Made by a program: the position numbers and the translations under genes. DNA of 64,000 nt from Macquaria australasica (lineage: Eukaryota > Chordata > Actinopteri > Centrarchiformes > Percichthyidae): positions 62,001 to 126,000 of the forward strand of contig SEMN01000186.1 in NCBI GenBank assembly GCA_005408345.1, given 5' to 3'. Below are positions 53,541-64,000 of this stretch, piece by piece. How positions within the stretch are numbered: position 1 is the first letter of the stretch; each line of letters starts with the position of its first letter. The notes under the pieces were generated by a model that ran no database searches, had not been told where the DNA came from, and saw only the letters and a program-made list of their open reading frames with translations.

Positions 53541-55034
53541 TACAACAAATGTCCTCCAGCGCTATGAATAACCCAAACACTGACCTCTATACTTACTAAC
53601 ACTCTATAACAAATTCTAAAACACTGAAGATGTTTCGCAGCTCATAAAATCGGTAGTCAAAACAAAGTGCAAAACTCATGGCCAGAGTCATTACTAATGT
53701 TGAGTCAGCAACTGGCACGACCAGTCAGCGCTGAGATGCCCTCGACCAATCCTCTGCGAGAACCAGAAAAAATCATGAGGATAACCAATACATGACCCTG
53801 TTACTCACGTACTTAGTACACACACACACACATACATGGAGAAGCACTCATACAGTCCGTCCAGTCAAATCCAGTTCACAGAAACACCCCTCCCCCCTTT
53901 ATAACATACACCTATAACTCATGTAGGCTCCTCTCTTCCAGTGCTCTGACAATTTAAATCCCACTTTCAGGTCATTTGGACTGTCAGGGGCTGTAAAAGT
54001 GCTAGTAGTGCAGTCTGTCTGTCCCAGCATGGCTGTGGTAACACTGCTGGCTATTTCCTCCTCACCATAAGGTAATCATTAGATGTGAGTGGGAGCTGGC
54101 AGCAGGCTACGTAAAATGGGCTATCCTCAAAGTTCCAGATCCCTTGCAGGAAAGTAGGGGTCTGTTGTAGCAGTTGATAAGTATGTGGACACTGTGTGGA
54201 TATTGCAGATAGAGTAGAAGCCACTGTGGAAGTCTGAGCACCTTTCATCCATTCTGCAGGATTTTTGTAAGAACTCGTTTTGTGGTTTTGAGTGGAACTG
54301 AAGCAAGAATAAAAACAGCCTGAAATGTTGGCTTCACAAATCCATATGAAATTAGTTAAACTGGAACAATAACAGTCTGTCAGCAGTGCTTAGTGTTTGC
54401 TACAGTGTGTAATATACCTCATTGCGCTTTGTACTGTTACAATCCACACTGCTTAACTGTGCATTAGGTAACTGAGTAAAGGTAAGCCTAGACAGAGCAT
54501 GGATGAGAGGAGCAAAGCTATGTGATTTGGCTGATTATCATAAGGCACCGGACCCAACCACATCAGCCCGAGGCCTGCTGCTTTTACCTCCATCTCTGCA
54601 AATTATGAACTGATGGAGGGATGATGCTGGAGAGAGAAAGAGAAGGGAGAATGAGAGGAGAGTTCCTGTGGTTCCCTGTGGCTTCAGACCTCTGTAATCA
54701 GCATGCCAAGCTCCTGATGTCTAAATCCACAACTCGGACTCAGACAGTCTACACATACTCTACACACATACGCATGCACGTACGCAGACGCGCGCACGCA
54801 GACACGCACAGAGCGAGCTCCTGACACATGAGCTCTGCAGTGATCTCTGTTCATGTGGAGCTTGGCGACGGAGCACGTTTCCAGATAAATTCAAGACGAC
54901 TGAGTGTGAGAAACATACTGTGTCTATGCAGTGTTACACTGAGCCATCACGCAATGGGCATGTATAATTCATTAGCATTTGAGTTTTCTGATTCTGACTC
55001 TGATTACTGAGATTTAAAAAAACTTCTTGGTACG

Positions 55035-55200
55035 GTCCGACTGACACTGGATTTTAGTCAATACCGATATTGATATGTGAGAGTTTAAAAATCAGAAGAT
55101 ATATCGGCCACATAAATGCATGACAAAAATACTTTTGATGAGGCTCCTATACATGCTGATATATCAACAAAGATTTGTAACTGTAAGAATTTCAAATAAA
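55035..55200 (+). repeat. Probable interspersed repeat (cgatattgatat / atatcggcc type)
   Basis: ACCGATATTGATATG and AGATATATCGGCCAC, followed by ACATGCTGATATATC, resemble the gatatatcggcc repeat of teleost genomes. The rest is degraded. Confidence 0.35.
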
Positions 55201-56647
55201 GAAGGAATTGTTGGCTTATTGGAAAAAATTACAGTAAAATAATTTCATGAATTTAAATCTCTGTAAAAGTATGAGTGGTTATGGTGTTATGGTTGGAATA
55301 GAATATGTGCAATGTGCATTTTGCACATCATCAGGTTTACTGTAATAAAATAAGGTCACCTACATTTCTTTCGCTCTTTTAATTTTTATACACGCATACA
55401 CAAACAAAACCTCATACCACATCAAATAATCACGAAACACAAATGCAAAGTAACATCAACGCTCACATTATGATCGGCCCATGATTTACTGATGGCATCT
55501 GCTTGTAACATCAGATGTTTCTTTAATGAACATGTGGCAAAATCATTCACGACTGGCTGGCTGCTCATCTTGATAAGCAGCAGTGACATGGCCTGTTTTC
55601 ACCCTTATGTTATTCACAGGGGGGGCTTTGTAAAGCTGAAACGTCATCATCGACCATCTCTATTTATAACCAAACTCTGACACGGTGGCAGATGATGTCA
55701 TACTTGCATTTGTGTGCGAGGGTATAAGGGACTATTTAGCTGGGAGAGAGGTCTCCTTCGTGTACGCGTGCATTGTTGAAGCATGGGTCAGCATTTCAGA
55801 GCTCAAAGCTAAGTTTAATCAGATAGAAATTACAGCTGTGAAGAGAGATAAACTGAGAGACAAAACCATGAGAGACAGAGCAAAATCCATGTGTTACTTC
55901 CTGTAGTGGGAGGGAAAGGATTAGGATAATAGCTGAGGGAAAGTTTATCTAAGGGGAAAAAAGTTCAGTCCTTTCGATGAGAGAAACTTTTGTTGAATAA
56001 CTGGTATCTAAGGCAGCCCTTTGGGGCTGAGACGGTGAGCTTTTATACTTGGCACTTACGAAAGAAGACTGATAGTAGTAGTAGTCTAATACTCATAGAG
56101 GCTTTCAAGCAGGGGTTTTAACGTGAAAAGGATTATATGAACTGGAGAGTTTGGCAGCTTGACTCTTAGGTAGTGAATTAAATAGACGCTCACCGATGAA
56201 TAGCAAAGTTATAAAGACAGCTTTATTATCACAGGGAGTAGTAGTGAATGTGGTGGCAGTCCAGGCCAATATATGACTCAGACTGAAGGGAATCTAGCTC
56301 AGCTGTCACTGAAGAGCCATTGTTGAAGTGAAATAAAGAGGTGTATTGACTCCGCTCATCTGCTATGGGACCTACTGATGTGGTTTAGTGGGAGGATGGA
56401 TGACATGATGGATGCTGCAGTTTAAAGTGTCATGGCATTTTTAAGAAACCAGTTAGACCCAACGGTACTGTAGCCAGTCCCCCAAGATCATCTGGGCTTG
56501 ATTTGACAGCGCATCAGCTGACTGAATGACTGCGCTGATCTGTGACCAGTTTGAGCTCAGTCTTGTGTTGTTGTAATTTTTATAGTGATGGGATTTGAGT
56601 ATTTACTCTTCAAGATTGGTATTATGACCTGCATTAGCTAAGTGCTG

Positions 56648-56935
56648 AAGCAATTAATCCATTACACAATTAGTCAGTTGTTAGAAATTGATATACTACT
56701 ATTTTAATAATCAATTAATGGTTTAAGTAATTTATCAAGCAGAATTTTTTTATCAATATAAATTTAATCCCTTTTGAGTGATTTTTGTGGCCTGTTGGTT
56801 GGAAAAAAATATTTTAACAAGCCACCTTAGGCTCTGATAACTTATGGTGGACATTTTTCACAGTTTTCTTTAGATTATACTATTAAACAAATGCATTTAA
56901 AAACATATTCAAATATAATCATTACAGCCCTACTT
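56648..56935. mobile_element. Second remnant of the cgattaat-type repeat family
   Basis: It begins GCAATTAATCCATTACACAATTAGTC and contains ATACTACTATTTTAATAATCAATTAATG, with an end near ATCATTACAGCCC. This resembles the element at 24885-25741 and a third fragment at 30325-30525. It is degraded and non-coding. Confidence 0.6.
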
Positions 56936-57144
56936 GGGTTAAAGCACTTCAAAACACAGCGATGATTTGGGAAACTCTTCACTGAACATTGCTTGATTGC
57001 TTGAGATATTACCATAAAAAGTATGATGGGGTTGCAAAGAAATATGGTATAAATAAGAACATTTATCCATTATTGATACTATCATGGAATGGAAAATGTA
57101 TGCAAAATCACCTTTAAAATATTCTGATATTTAATCCAATGAAC

Positions 57145-57640
57145 TGTGTTTCACTGTTATGTATTAAAGCGGATAAAATTCTTCACACATATAAAACTAA
57201 AGCTTCCATAACTTGTTTTGTCAAACCTGCAATAACTGATTTTTTTTTTCTTTTTGTTTTTTTCTTTCTTTTTGCCACTTGGGGGCAGTGACTGAAAACG
57301 ACGCTATGAGAGCGGTGAGAGTGAACCAAAACAATAAAGGTGTGGACCGCACAGCTAAATAATGAGCTTAAACTCACTACAAAGCTCTGTAAAGCCGAGG
57401 GGAGCTGCAGATTCAGGTGAAAATTCTCTGTAGGTTCGTCACTACGAGCGACTCCTTTCACACTGTCACATTGTTTTCCCATTGTCACTTGATACATTGT
57501 TATAATAGAAATATTGACTATAGCAGCTTTAAACTTTAACTACAATTTGCTTAGAATCATGAATTTGGATAAAAGAATTCTGTAAAAATGATGCCATGAT
57601 ATAATTATATCATCATGATACAATTTCACTGAAATTCACT
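57145..57640 (+). repeat. Older interspersed repeat, copy split by a later insertion
   Basis: The two halves align with 23340-23590 in the same orientation. The break between them is filled by the element at 57222-57532. The right half continues into CATGATATAATTATATCATCATG, an AT-rich near-palindrome. Confidence 0.5.
57222..57532 (-). mobile_element. Internally deleted copy of the same repeat, inserted in another repeat
   Basis: In reverse orientation it shares TACAGAGAATTTTCACCTGAATCTGCAGC, the CTCTCATAGC.. segment and TGCCCCCAAGTGGC with the copy at 26905-27508. The central part is missing. Its ends read TTAAAGCTGCTATAGTCAA and (other end) AAACCTGCAATAACTGA, which are imperfect inverted repeats. 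It interrupts an older repeat whose halves lie at 57145-57221 and 57533-57640. Confidence 0.75.
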
Positions 57641-58225
57641 AAATGACAATACTGAAGCATCTCTAAGTCCCAGCTGAAACATTGACATTTGCGTTAGGAT
57701 CCAGATATTACTTGCGCTATTCTCATTAGAAGCACATCCCCAGTCTAATGTGCCCTAACAAAATTTAGCTAAGTCAAATATTGTAGTGTGTGGGCCAAAG
57801 TCTGCACATGTCACCCACTACATCTAATCCAGCAGGCTAAATCCTGGCCATCACCCCCTCTAGGGTGCTGCACAGCGTTGAGATGTTGAGTCATTGTAAT
57901 AATTAGTCATTTCCTAGTAAAATTGGCAGAGACGAGAATGTTTCCCCAAGACATCCAGCACTGTGGTAGTCAGTGTATTTTCTATATGAAGTCAAATTCT
58001 AACATGACAACCTACAGCCAAAGTCATCTTCACTGGCACCACATCTGTCAGTTCCATCCACAAGTCAACATCAAGAACGCTTCCCTGAGTTTTTATCTAA
58101 ACTTCTATCAAGGACAAAAAGTCCAGCAAATCCACATAACCAGCCCCCAGCAAATGTCCACCACAAAGGAGTCTATTCAAGCTGAGGACGAGCCTGTTTT
58201 CAAAAATGACCCAGCCATGAGAATT

Positions 58226-58631
58226 TATAGCACAGCTGACTGGGATCTCTCATGCGTAGGAAGATAGAAAGAAAAAAAGGGGGAGGACAAAAAAAAACAA
58301 AAAACGGTACTTTTACTCCACTGGGTCTACAGAACTACAGAACAACATGGGTACATTAAGTTCATTAAGCCCAACAAACATATTTTTGTCTGTGATCTAA
58401 GAGACAACATAATGCTCCCAGAGTTAAATTAAGCATGAGTTACTGGAGAAAGCATAGATCTAATGCACTCTTCCCTAAAAGGATGTAAAACATATTTTCT
58501 AAAACAGAGCTTTGAAGTTGTCTTTGCTTGTAGTTTTTGGACATTGTTACTGAGGTATCATACTGCTGAAAATAGAGATAATACGACATGAAACAACAAC
58601 ATTATTACAACAACATAAGATGATGGGGATT
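58226..58631 (+). repeat. Direct duplication, left copy (about 0.4 kb)
   Basis: It runs from TATAGCACAGCTGACTGGGA to AACATAAGATGATGGGGATT and matches 61473-61888 in the same orientation with only a few substitutions and small indels. The left copy lacks a stretch of about 30 bp present in the right copy near 61568-61597, and has TCTTCCCT where the right copy is shorter. The two copies flank the v1-like exon and its promoter. Confidence 0.9.
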
Positions 58632-59962
58632 CGATATGAAAGAGTTTTTCACACCAAGGTTCCTGGCTTTTACAGAGTGTTTTAGCAGATGATAGCTGCC
58701 CTCGATTACACATCTGCACAACTTCAAACATCTCCTTTCTCCAGCATTATCACACTCTGAGACATCCCACTCAAACCAGAACTTTTGCTTGGGATAAGAT
58801 GACAGACAATGTAGAAGAAAAAAGACTAAAAAGGCATCCTATTAAAAGCATCTTCGTTAGGAAAGATGTTTCTGTACTGCTAATTGGATTCTCTCTCAGT
58901 TCAGCCATGAAATGATCTAGCCTGACAGATACTTTGACACCTTCAGGTCAAGATGCTGCATGGAGAAACTGCTCTACGAGGTTTGACCTGAAGAGGAGAC
59001 AGTGTGGCTGCCACGGTCTTATGGTTTGTCTTTGCCTAGAGAGAGATCAGATCACCAGAGAGCCTAATGATCAAAGTAAATAAAGACCTCAGAATTAAAA
59101 TACTCAGCATTATTCAGTCATCAGTGACAGACAATATGCTCTTTCAAGCCTCCTGGACAGTATATCACATCTGGACTTTCTTAGTTTTCTGGAAAAAGTG
59201 TGAAAAAGCAATGACACGACACCTGAAAACTGTCATCATCACACACCTAAAGTGATGAGACCACTGTTGATGCCCACTGCCAGCCTCCTCGACAGTCTGA
59301 CCACCTACTAAGCTACCAATCCACCACTGGCTAAAGCCAACAGCAAATAGTTTGAGGGTGTTTGTGTGACAGTTAGTGATAAGACTCCTTAAACAGGCCA
59401 GTCCCTCACCTCTAAGTATGACCTTTCCCACATTTCTATTCCCTAAAAGGTCAAGCACTGATTTCTTAAGGCTCCAAGCTGCTGCTGTGTCTGTAATAGT
59501 TACTATGCACAAGGTTAATACCTTGATTGTCTGGATCTTCTGACAATATACAGTAAGATTGCCGAAAATCAAATGTGGACCGTGTGTAATGTGATAGCAC
59601 AGACAGAGAATTCACAATAGAAACTTGAGATTTGGACTTGAGTCACAAAAATGACATTCAAGTCTCAAATTTTAACCTGGTAAAAGACATCAACATGTAG
59701 GCTTTGAAAAGAAAATGTTGAAATGTCATGCACATGTGTATATTAGCTTTGTCTTTCATGGCACAAGTTTTTCTTCAAACTCAGTGTTATATATGTGTCC
59801 TGTTTTCAACACAAGCCTCAGCAGCATCAACTTGTGCCACATTTCTGTGTCTGTTTAATCTAGAGCACTTTATTTTTCTCCCCAGAGCCCATCCTGTTCT
59901 CCTAAATGTTGAGAGAGGGGAAACGCGCAGATGGGGCCTGAGCAAAGCCAGAGATGCGTTGT

Positions 59963-59965
<3 letters not shown>

Positions 59966-60003
<38 letters not shown>

Positions 60004-60006
60004 ACA
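59966..60006 (+). repeat. (CA)n microsatellite
   Basis: A CA tract with one ATA interruption, about 0.7 kb downstream of the v1-like exon. Confidence 0.95.
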
Positions 60007-60720
60007 TTTAGCACATACTACATTGTGTCATGCATGTACAATGCAGGAGCATATACACTGACATTATGAGCAAGCAAATGTCTAAAATGTCTGTGAAAGC
60101 AAAACACACACAAACACACGCGCAGCACTATAAGTCCATGAAGAGAGCACAGCCTGAAGGGGCCAGTGCATCCCATACAGAAGGTCAGGCTGAGAAGGGC
60201 AGATGATGATGCACATCAGACTTGAATAGCCAGGGGACCCCGTGCTGCTCCCCTGGGTGATGCACACTTAGCCGCAAAACAAACTGGCCCAAAACAACAG
60301 AGGGGGCAAAGACTAAGTTTGGCAAGTTGGAAAACGATAAAAAGACAACTCAAGATAAACTGAAATAAAGTTTACAGAGAACATTCAGCAGTGCACAGAA
60401 AGAGTCTTCTAATGGATAAGTGAAAACATATTGAGTGCCATATTTAAGCAGCAAAACTTCATCATAAATTCATCTAAACTGCACATTGATTTCTATGTCC
60501 TACATATTCATATGCAGCTTGTGTGTGTGTATTACTTTGACATGCAAAAACATTTTAGTATCAGTATTTTATAGATCTGTGCCAAAAGTAGGTGACAATT
60601 TCTATGCATAATTCACACTTCTAATTATGTTTCTGCAGAGTTTACATCATGTGATATCCGACTGAATAGGTTATCACCACATCAAGTGTATTCTAGCATA
60701 ATTTTTTAAAACATCTGTAC

Positions 60721-60742
60721 CTGCATTGGTAGTCTTCTTCAT
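60721..60742 (-). CDS. sept9: Septin 9 alternative first coding exon, v1-like (MKKTTNA)
   Basis: The coding part is 22 nt: ATG, six more codons and one base, giving MKKTTNA. It is followed by a donor reading GCAG|GTACAG. Joined to the acceptor at 30274, the split codon becomes GCT (Ala) and the protein continues LKRSFEV. The ATG has A at -3 and an in-frame TGA 33 nt upstream, so no earlier start exists in this frame. The exon lies just downstream of the most CpG-rich stretch of the window and is the most 5' of the three first exons, the position expected for the v1-type promoter. The MKK start matches mammalian v1, but mammalian v1 has about 25 residues before ALKRSFEV and this has 7. The short peptide carries little information, so this call is less secure than the other two first exons. 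Confidence 0.75.
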
Positions 60743-61140
60743 GCTCTGGGTTAGCTGTTTGGTCCACTTCTCTCAGTCGTCAGTAAAAGCAGCTTTGCCA
60801 AGTTTTGGTTCTCAGAGGAAACCTGTCTGACCGTCCGTCTCACGCGGCCCCGTCGTCCAAAAACTGGAGTCGATTTTGTTGTCTCAGTTTCCCCGCACTT
60901 GTTCTTGTGCAGAGCTCTCCCCCAGTGCGTGATGACACTGTGTGACTGCAGGCAGCGCAGACGCCGTGTGATCCGCTGAGCTCGATGATGTGCACTTTAG
61001 TGCGATGCTGAATGCCTCTCGAGACCGCACGAGCGTGGTAAAAAAAATAAAAATGGGAGCGCACTAGAAGGAGGTGGTGGTGGTGGAGTGGTGTTCCACT
61101 GACGCGCCTTTACGCACGGATCCCAAGTGTTATCCAGTGT
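60743..61140 (-). promoter_or_regulatory. CpG-richer 5' leader/promoter region of the v1-like exon
   Basis: Upstream of the ATG at 60742 the sequence becomes clearly richer in CpG than the surrounding introns, especially at 60840-61125, with repeated CGCGG, GCGCAC and ACGCGCC-type words. This is the base composition expected of a vertebrate promoter, and it fits the 5'-most septin 9 exon. No convincing TATA box is visible, as is common for CpG-type promoters. A 74-codon ORF on the coding strand (60840-61064) ends 97 nt before the ATG. It could be an upstream ORF if transcription starts beyond it, but it resembles no protein I recognise. Confidence 0.5.
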
Positions 61141-61472
61141 TGGGCACCTCACTCAAAGAAAAATAATTACTATTAAAAATAATTATTATGCTGTCACAGC
61201 AATGAATAAGTGCTGCCTTGAAATAAAATCGATGTGATGGAGGATCTGAAGAACAAAACAGCCTTCATGAAATATGCGTTTATAATGGAAAATACATTTT
61301 GGATAACTATGGATTATTCAACTTATGTGTAATATGAGGCTGTGAAAAAAGTGAGCTATACCGACTTTGCTTGATTGATTGGTGTGGGGGAGAGACTTAA
61401 GCACCGAAAAATGATGGAATTCGCCTCATGCTATGGAAACTTTATCATCACCTTTCATATCATTTTGGTGTA

Positions 61473-61888
61473 TATAGCACAGCTGACTGGGATCTCCCAT
61501 GCGTAGGAAGATAGAAAGAAAAAAGGGGGGAGGACAAAAAAACGGTACATTTACTCCACTGGGTCTCCCTGTTCATTCAGGGTCACATTACTTGAAACTA
61601 CAGAACAACATGGGTACATCCAGTTCATTAAGCCCAACAAACATATTTTTGTCTGTGATCTAAGAGACAACATAATGCTCCCAGAGTTAAATTAAGCATG
61701 AGTTACTGGAGAAAGCATAGATCTAATGCACCAAAAAGGATGTAAAACATATTTTCTAAAACAGAGCTTTGAAGTTGTCTTTGCTTGTAGTTTTTGGACA
61801 TTGTTACTGAGGTATCATACTGCTGAAAATAGAGATAATACGACATAAAACAACAACATGATTACAACAACATAAGATGATGGAGATT
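61473..61888 (+). repeat. Direct duplication, right copy (about 0.4 kb)
   Basis: This is the partner of 58226-58631. The copies diverge abruptly on both sides (before TATAGCAC and after TGATGG.GATT). Similarity is high enough to suggest a fairly recent event, or two young insertions of one element. No terminal inverted repeats or target duplications are obvious. Confidence 0.9.
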
Positions 61889-62949
61889 AGTATCCCTAAG
61901 CAGATTCTCAAATTCTGACATACTAATGATCTATAGGGTGTTCAACAACAAAGTTAACCTTTACTTTGGTGCTCATTGTTAATGTGCGCACCTCTGATTG
62001 AATGAAATGACTATCAGATAATCAGTAAGACGTTCAGGTTATGGTTGAAGCCTGCCTTGGAGTGCCCAGCTTTTTGTTTTAGTGAAAAATCAGATTTCAG
62101 TCATCAGCTCTCTGGGCTCATATGGTTGCCCTGATAGTTGACCTGCTTTCTTCTCATACACACCTGAGCTTATTTCTGGCTGTCACACCCGTTTGAATTC
62201 AAGCCTGCGATTCTTCTAGAAGCCGTCTGCTGCCGGCTGTCCCTCATGTTTCACGCTCACCACAACTGGCACGCTGAAGCGAACTGTGTGTTGCAGTAAA
62301 ACGACTGTTCAATGCTGCTCTCTTCTGGTCAAAAGTGAGACTTGCAACACTTCAATGAAAGCAGAAAAAAAGGGAGGGAAAAAAACATGGGTGTTGTACT
62401 ACAGTAATATTAGGTGTCTTAGGCAAACATCCAGACCATTTCACTTGTTATAGCATTAAAAGCATAGGTGGAACTAATAACACTAATGGTGGTCCTGTTC
62501 CATTTACAGTAAGCGTCCCAGTCAGCCCGGCCAATGAGCCAGCAAGCTATTAGCAGGGACATAGAACATCTAAATGGATTGCGTCCTTTAGTAGTGTTAT
62601 TAGTCATACCTGTGCTTTTTCTGCTAAGACATGGCAGTGTTACTGCTGTTAAAAAGGTCTATATTACCATGGACACATCTGCTCCTCAGTTTTACACACA
62701 CCATATTAAAATTTACATCTCCAAAAATCTTAATCCTCTGTTCAAACTATATATTGATAGGCCTATACAGTGTTCATATGAATAATAAATGTATTTATAC
62801 AGCAAATACATTCATGATAACATGATAATGACTCGTGTGAATGTTTCTTGTATGGATGTGTATCCGTATTATGGGCAGAAATTCATAAAGCGCAACAAAA
62901 ATGTATTGAACCGGGGGTAACAATGGTCAGGAAGTAAGCTCAGATGAAT

Positions 62950-63060
62950 TAGGTGTCAGGGGTGTAAATATAGACAGTGTAGGCAGTGCAGTTGCACTGG
63001 GGCCCGTGGGGTGGGGGGAGCGGGCCTCACAACAATGTGTTGTCAGACGGGCCCTTGTGA
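62950..63060 (+). repeat. G-rich interspersed repeat fragment
   Basis: AGGGGTGTAAATATAGACAG, followed by GCAGTGCAGTTGCACTGGGGCC and a G-rich run, resembles a known fish repeat family. The fragment is short and non-coding. Confidence 0.4.
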
Positions 63061-63310
63061 GTCTGCGATATGTCAATATTCAAAGAAGAACTCACTTCAA
63101 AGTAAAAATGGTGCCAGTCACAATATATGCCCTAGAAAAGGCAAACCCATCTCCATCATGTTTTTTTTTTTTTTTTTAACAAATAAAGGATCAACAGTTT
63201 ATTCTATTAAAGTATTCAGGGGTAAACATGTAAATAAACATTTTAACTGATGGTATTTGTTGTAATTATTCAAATTATTTTATCTTGTTTTATATCTTAT
63301 GTTTTAGATT

Positions 63311-63375
63311 AAAGCCCTTTGTAACTTTGTTTTGAAAGGTTCTATATAAATAAACTTATTATTATTATTAGTATG
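63311..63375 (+). repeat. Retrotransposon 3'-tail-like sequence ending in (ATT)n
   Basis: CCTTTGTAACTTTGTTTTGAAAGG, then TTCTATATAAATAAACTTATTATTATT, resembles the conserved 3' tail of L2-like and related fish retroelements, which typically ends in a short trinucleotide repeat. Confidence 0.55.
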
Positions 63376-64000
63376 ATGCAGCTCAACTACCAAACTATAT
63401 AATTACAATTATTATTATGGTGTCTGTCAGAGCTTGTGCCTCTGCCACAGCTAATGTCTGTGGTTTAGTTCAGCACACACTTCCTGTCCTCCCCACAAGT
63501 TCAGCTGTTACCAAGTCAAGAATAAAATAAAAACACAAGCAGCAGTGTTTGACACATTTCTGGTGTTGATGTGGGGTTAAAGTGAAAGAATTATATGTTA
63601 AAAAATCGAAAGTCACTTAATCTGTGTTGCTTTTATTGAATATTCTACATTTGTCTGCAAACCCGTATGTACTTTCCAATACCACGGATGCAGATAAATC
63701 TCTTTGTTGTCAAAGCAAAAGCTCTGACATCATTTAGACAGTGCTTTACAAATGTTTTCTACAGCACCAAAGTTGCAACATAGTCAGTAGCTTTTTTTTT
63801 TTTTTTTTTTGGTAGGGAAGCAAAAACTAGAAAAGCAGAAAAACAGAATCATAAACAAGATCGATCAAAATAGATAAAAATGTATTGCCTGTCTAATAGC
63901 AACACACACACAAGTACAATTATTAACTTTAAAATGTATTTACAATAGCCATTATCATCATCATTACCACCTTTACTATCAGCATTCTTGTTTTTATGTT

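Larger units (their letters stand above)
61141..64000. other. Upstream flank of septin 9, no gene seen
   Basis: This flank contains the right copy of the direct duplication (61473-61888), a repeat fragment at 62590-62665, a G-rich repeat fragment at 62950-63060 and a retrotransposon-like 3' tail at 63311-63375. A 23-nt T run lies at about 63790-63812. Open frames here are short and unsupported. Confidence 0.6.

Noticed and set aside
57923..58267. 114-codon ORF on the plus strand
   Set aside because: Its end lies in the duplicated unit (58226-58631). It has no recognisable domain and no splice signals supporting an exon. Its length is plausible by chance in AT-rich DNA.

Overview
The window looks like fish nuclear DNA, most likely from a teleost. 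It is AT-leaning, dense in (CA)n/(GT)n microsatellites and old interspersed repeats, has very large introns, and contains a vertebrate septin gene read on the minus strand. No bacterial, viral or plasmid gene structure is visible. Only about 0.97 kb of the 64 kb can be supported as protein-coding. All of it belongs to one gene, septin 9 (SEPT9 orthologue; I cannot tell which teleost paralogue).

Layout in transcription order, from high to low coordinates. Positions 61140-64000 are upstream flank with repeats and no gene. A CpG-richer stretch at about 60743-61140 precedes a first coding exon at 60721-60742 (MKKTTNA). A second alternative first coding exon lies at 46272-46293 (MERDRIA), downstream of a long polypurine tract on the coding strand. 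A third lies at 39267-39321 (18 codons, MSDSGVNP...ISDFE). All three end in phase 1 at a GT donor and can join the same acceptor at 30274. The first complete codon made by that junction is Ala, giving the septin-9 hallmark ALKRSFEV. Exon 2 (29591-30274, 684 nt) encodes the disordered, basic, microtubule-binding N-terminal extension. Exon 3 (4026-4211, 186 nt) encodes the linker, the polybasic helix and the first GTPase strand, ending at the first Gly of the P-loop. The rest of the GTPase domain must lie left of position 1.

The three promoters would therefore make proteins that differ only in their first 7 or 18 residues, as in the mammalian v1, v2 and v3 isoforms. A well-placed ATG in exon 3 could start a short isoform comparable to human v5. 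Everything else is intron or flank: microsatellites, hAT-like and other non-autonomous transposon remnants, a nested repeat insertion, a 0.4-kb direct duplication on either side of the first promoter, two hairpin-forming palindromes, and a few repeat-poor blocks that may be conserved enhancers. I found no RNA gene, CRISPR array or second protein-coding gene. I see no evidence of an undescribed system. The alternative-promoter layout and the complementary CA/GT arms in the shared intron are the most interesting points.
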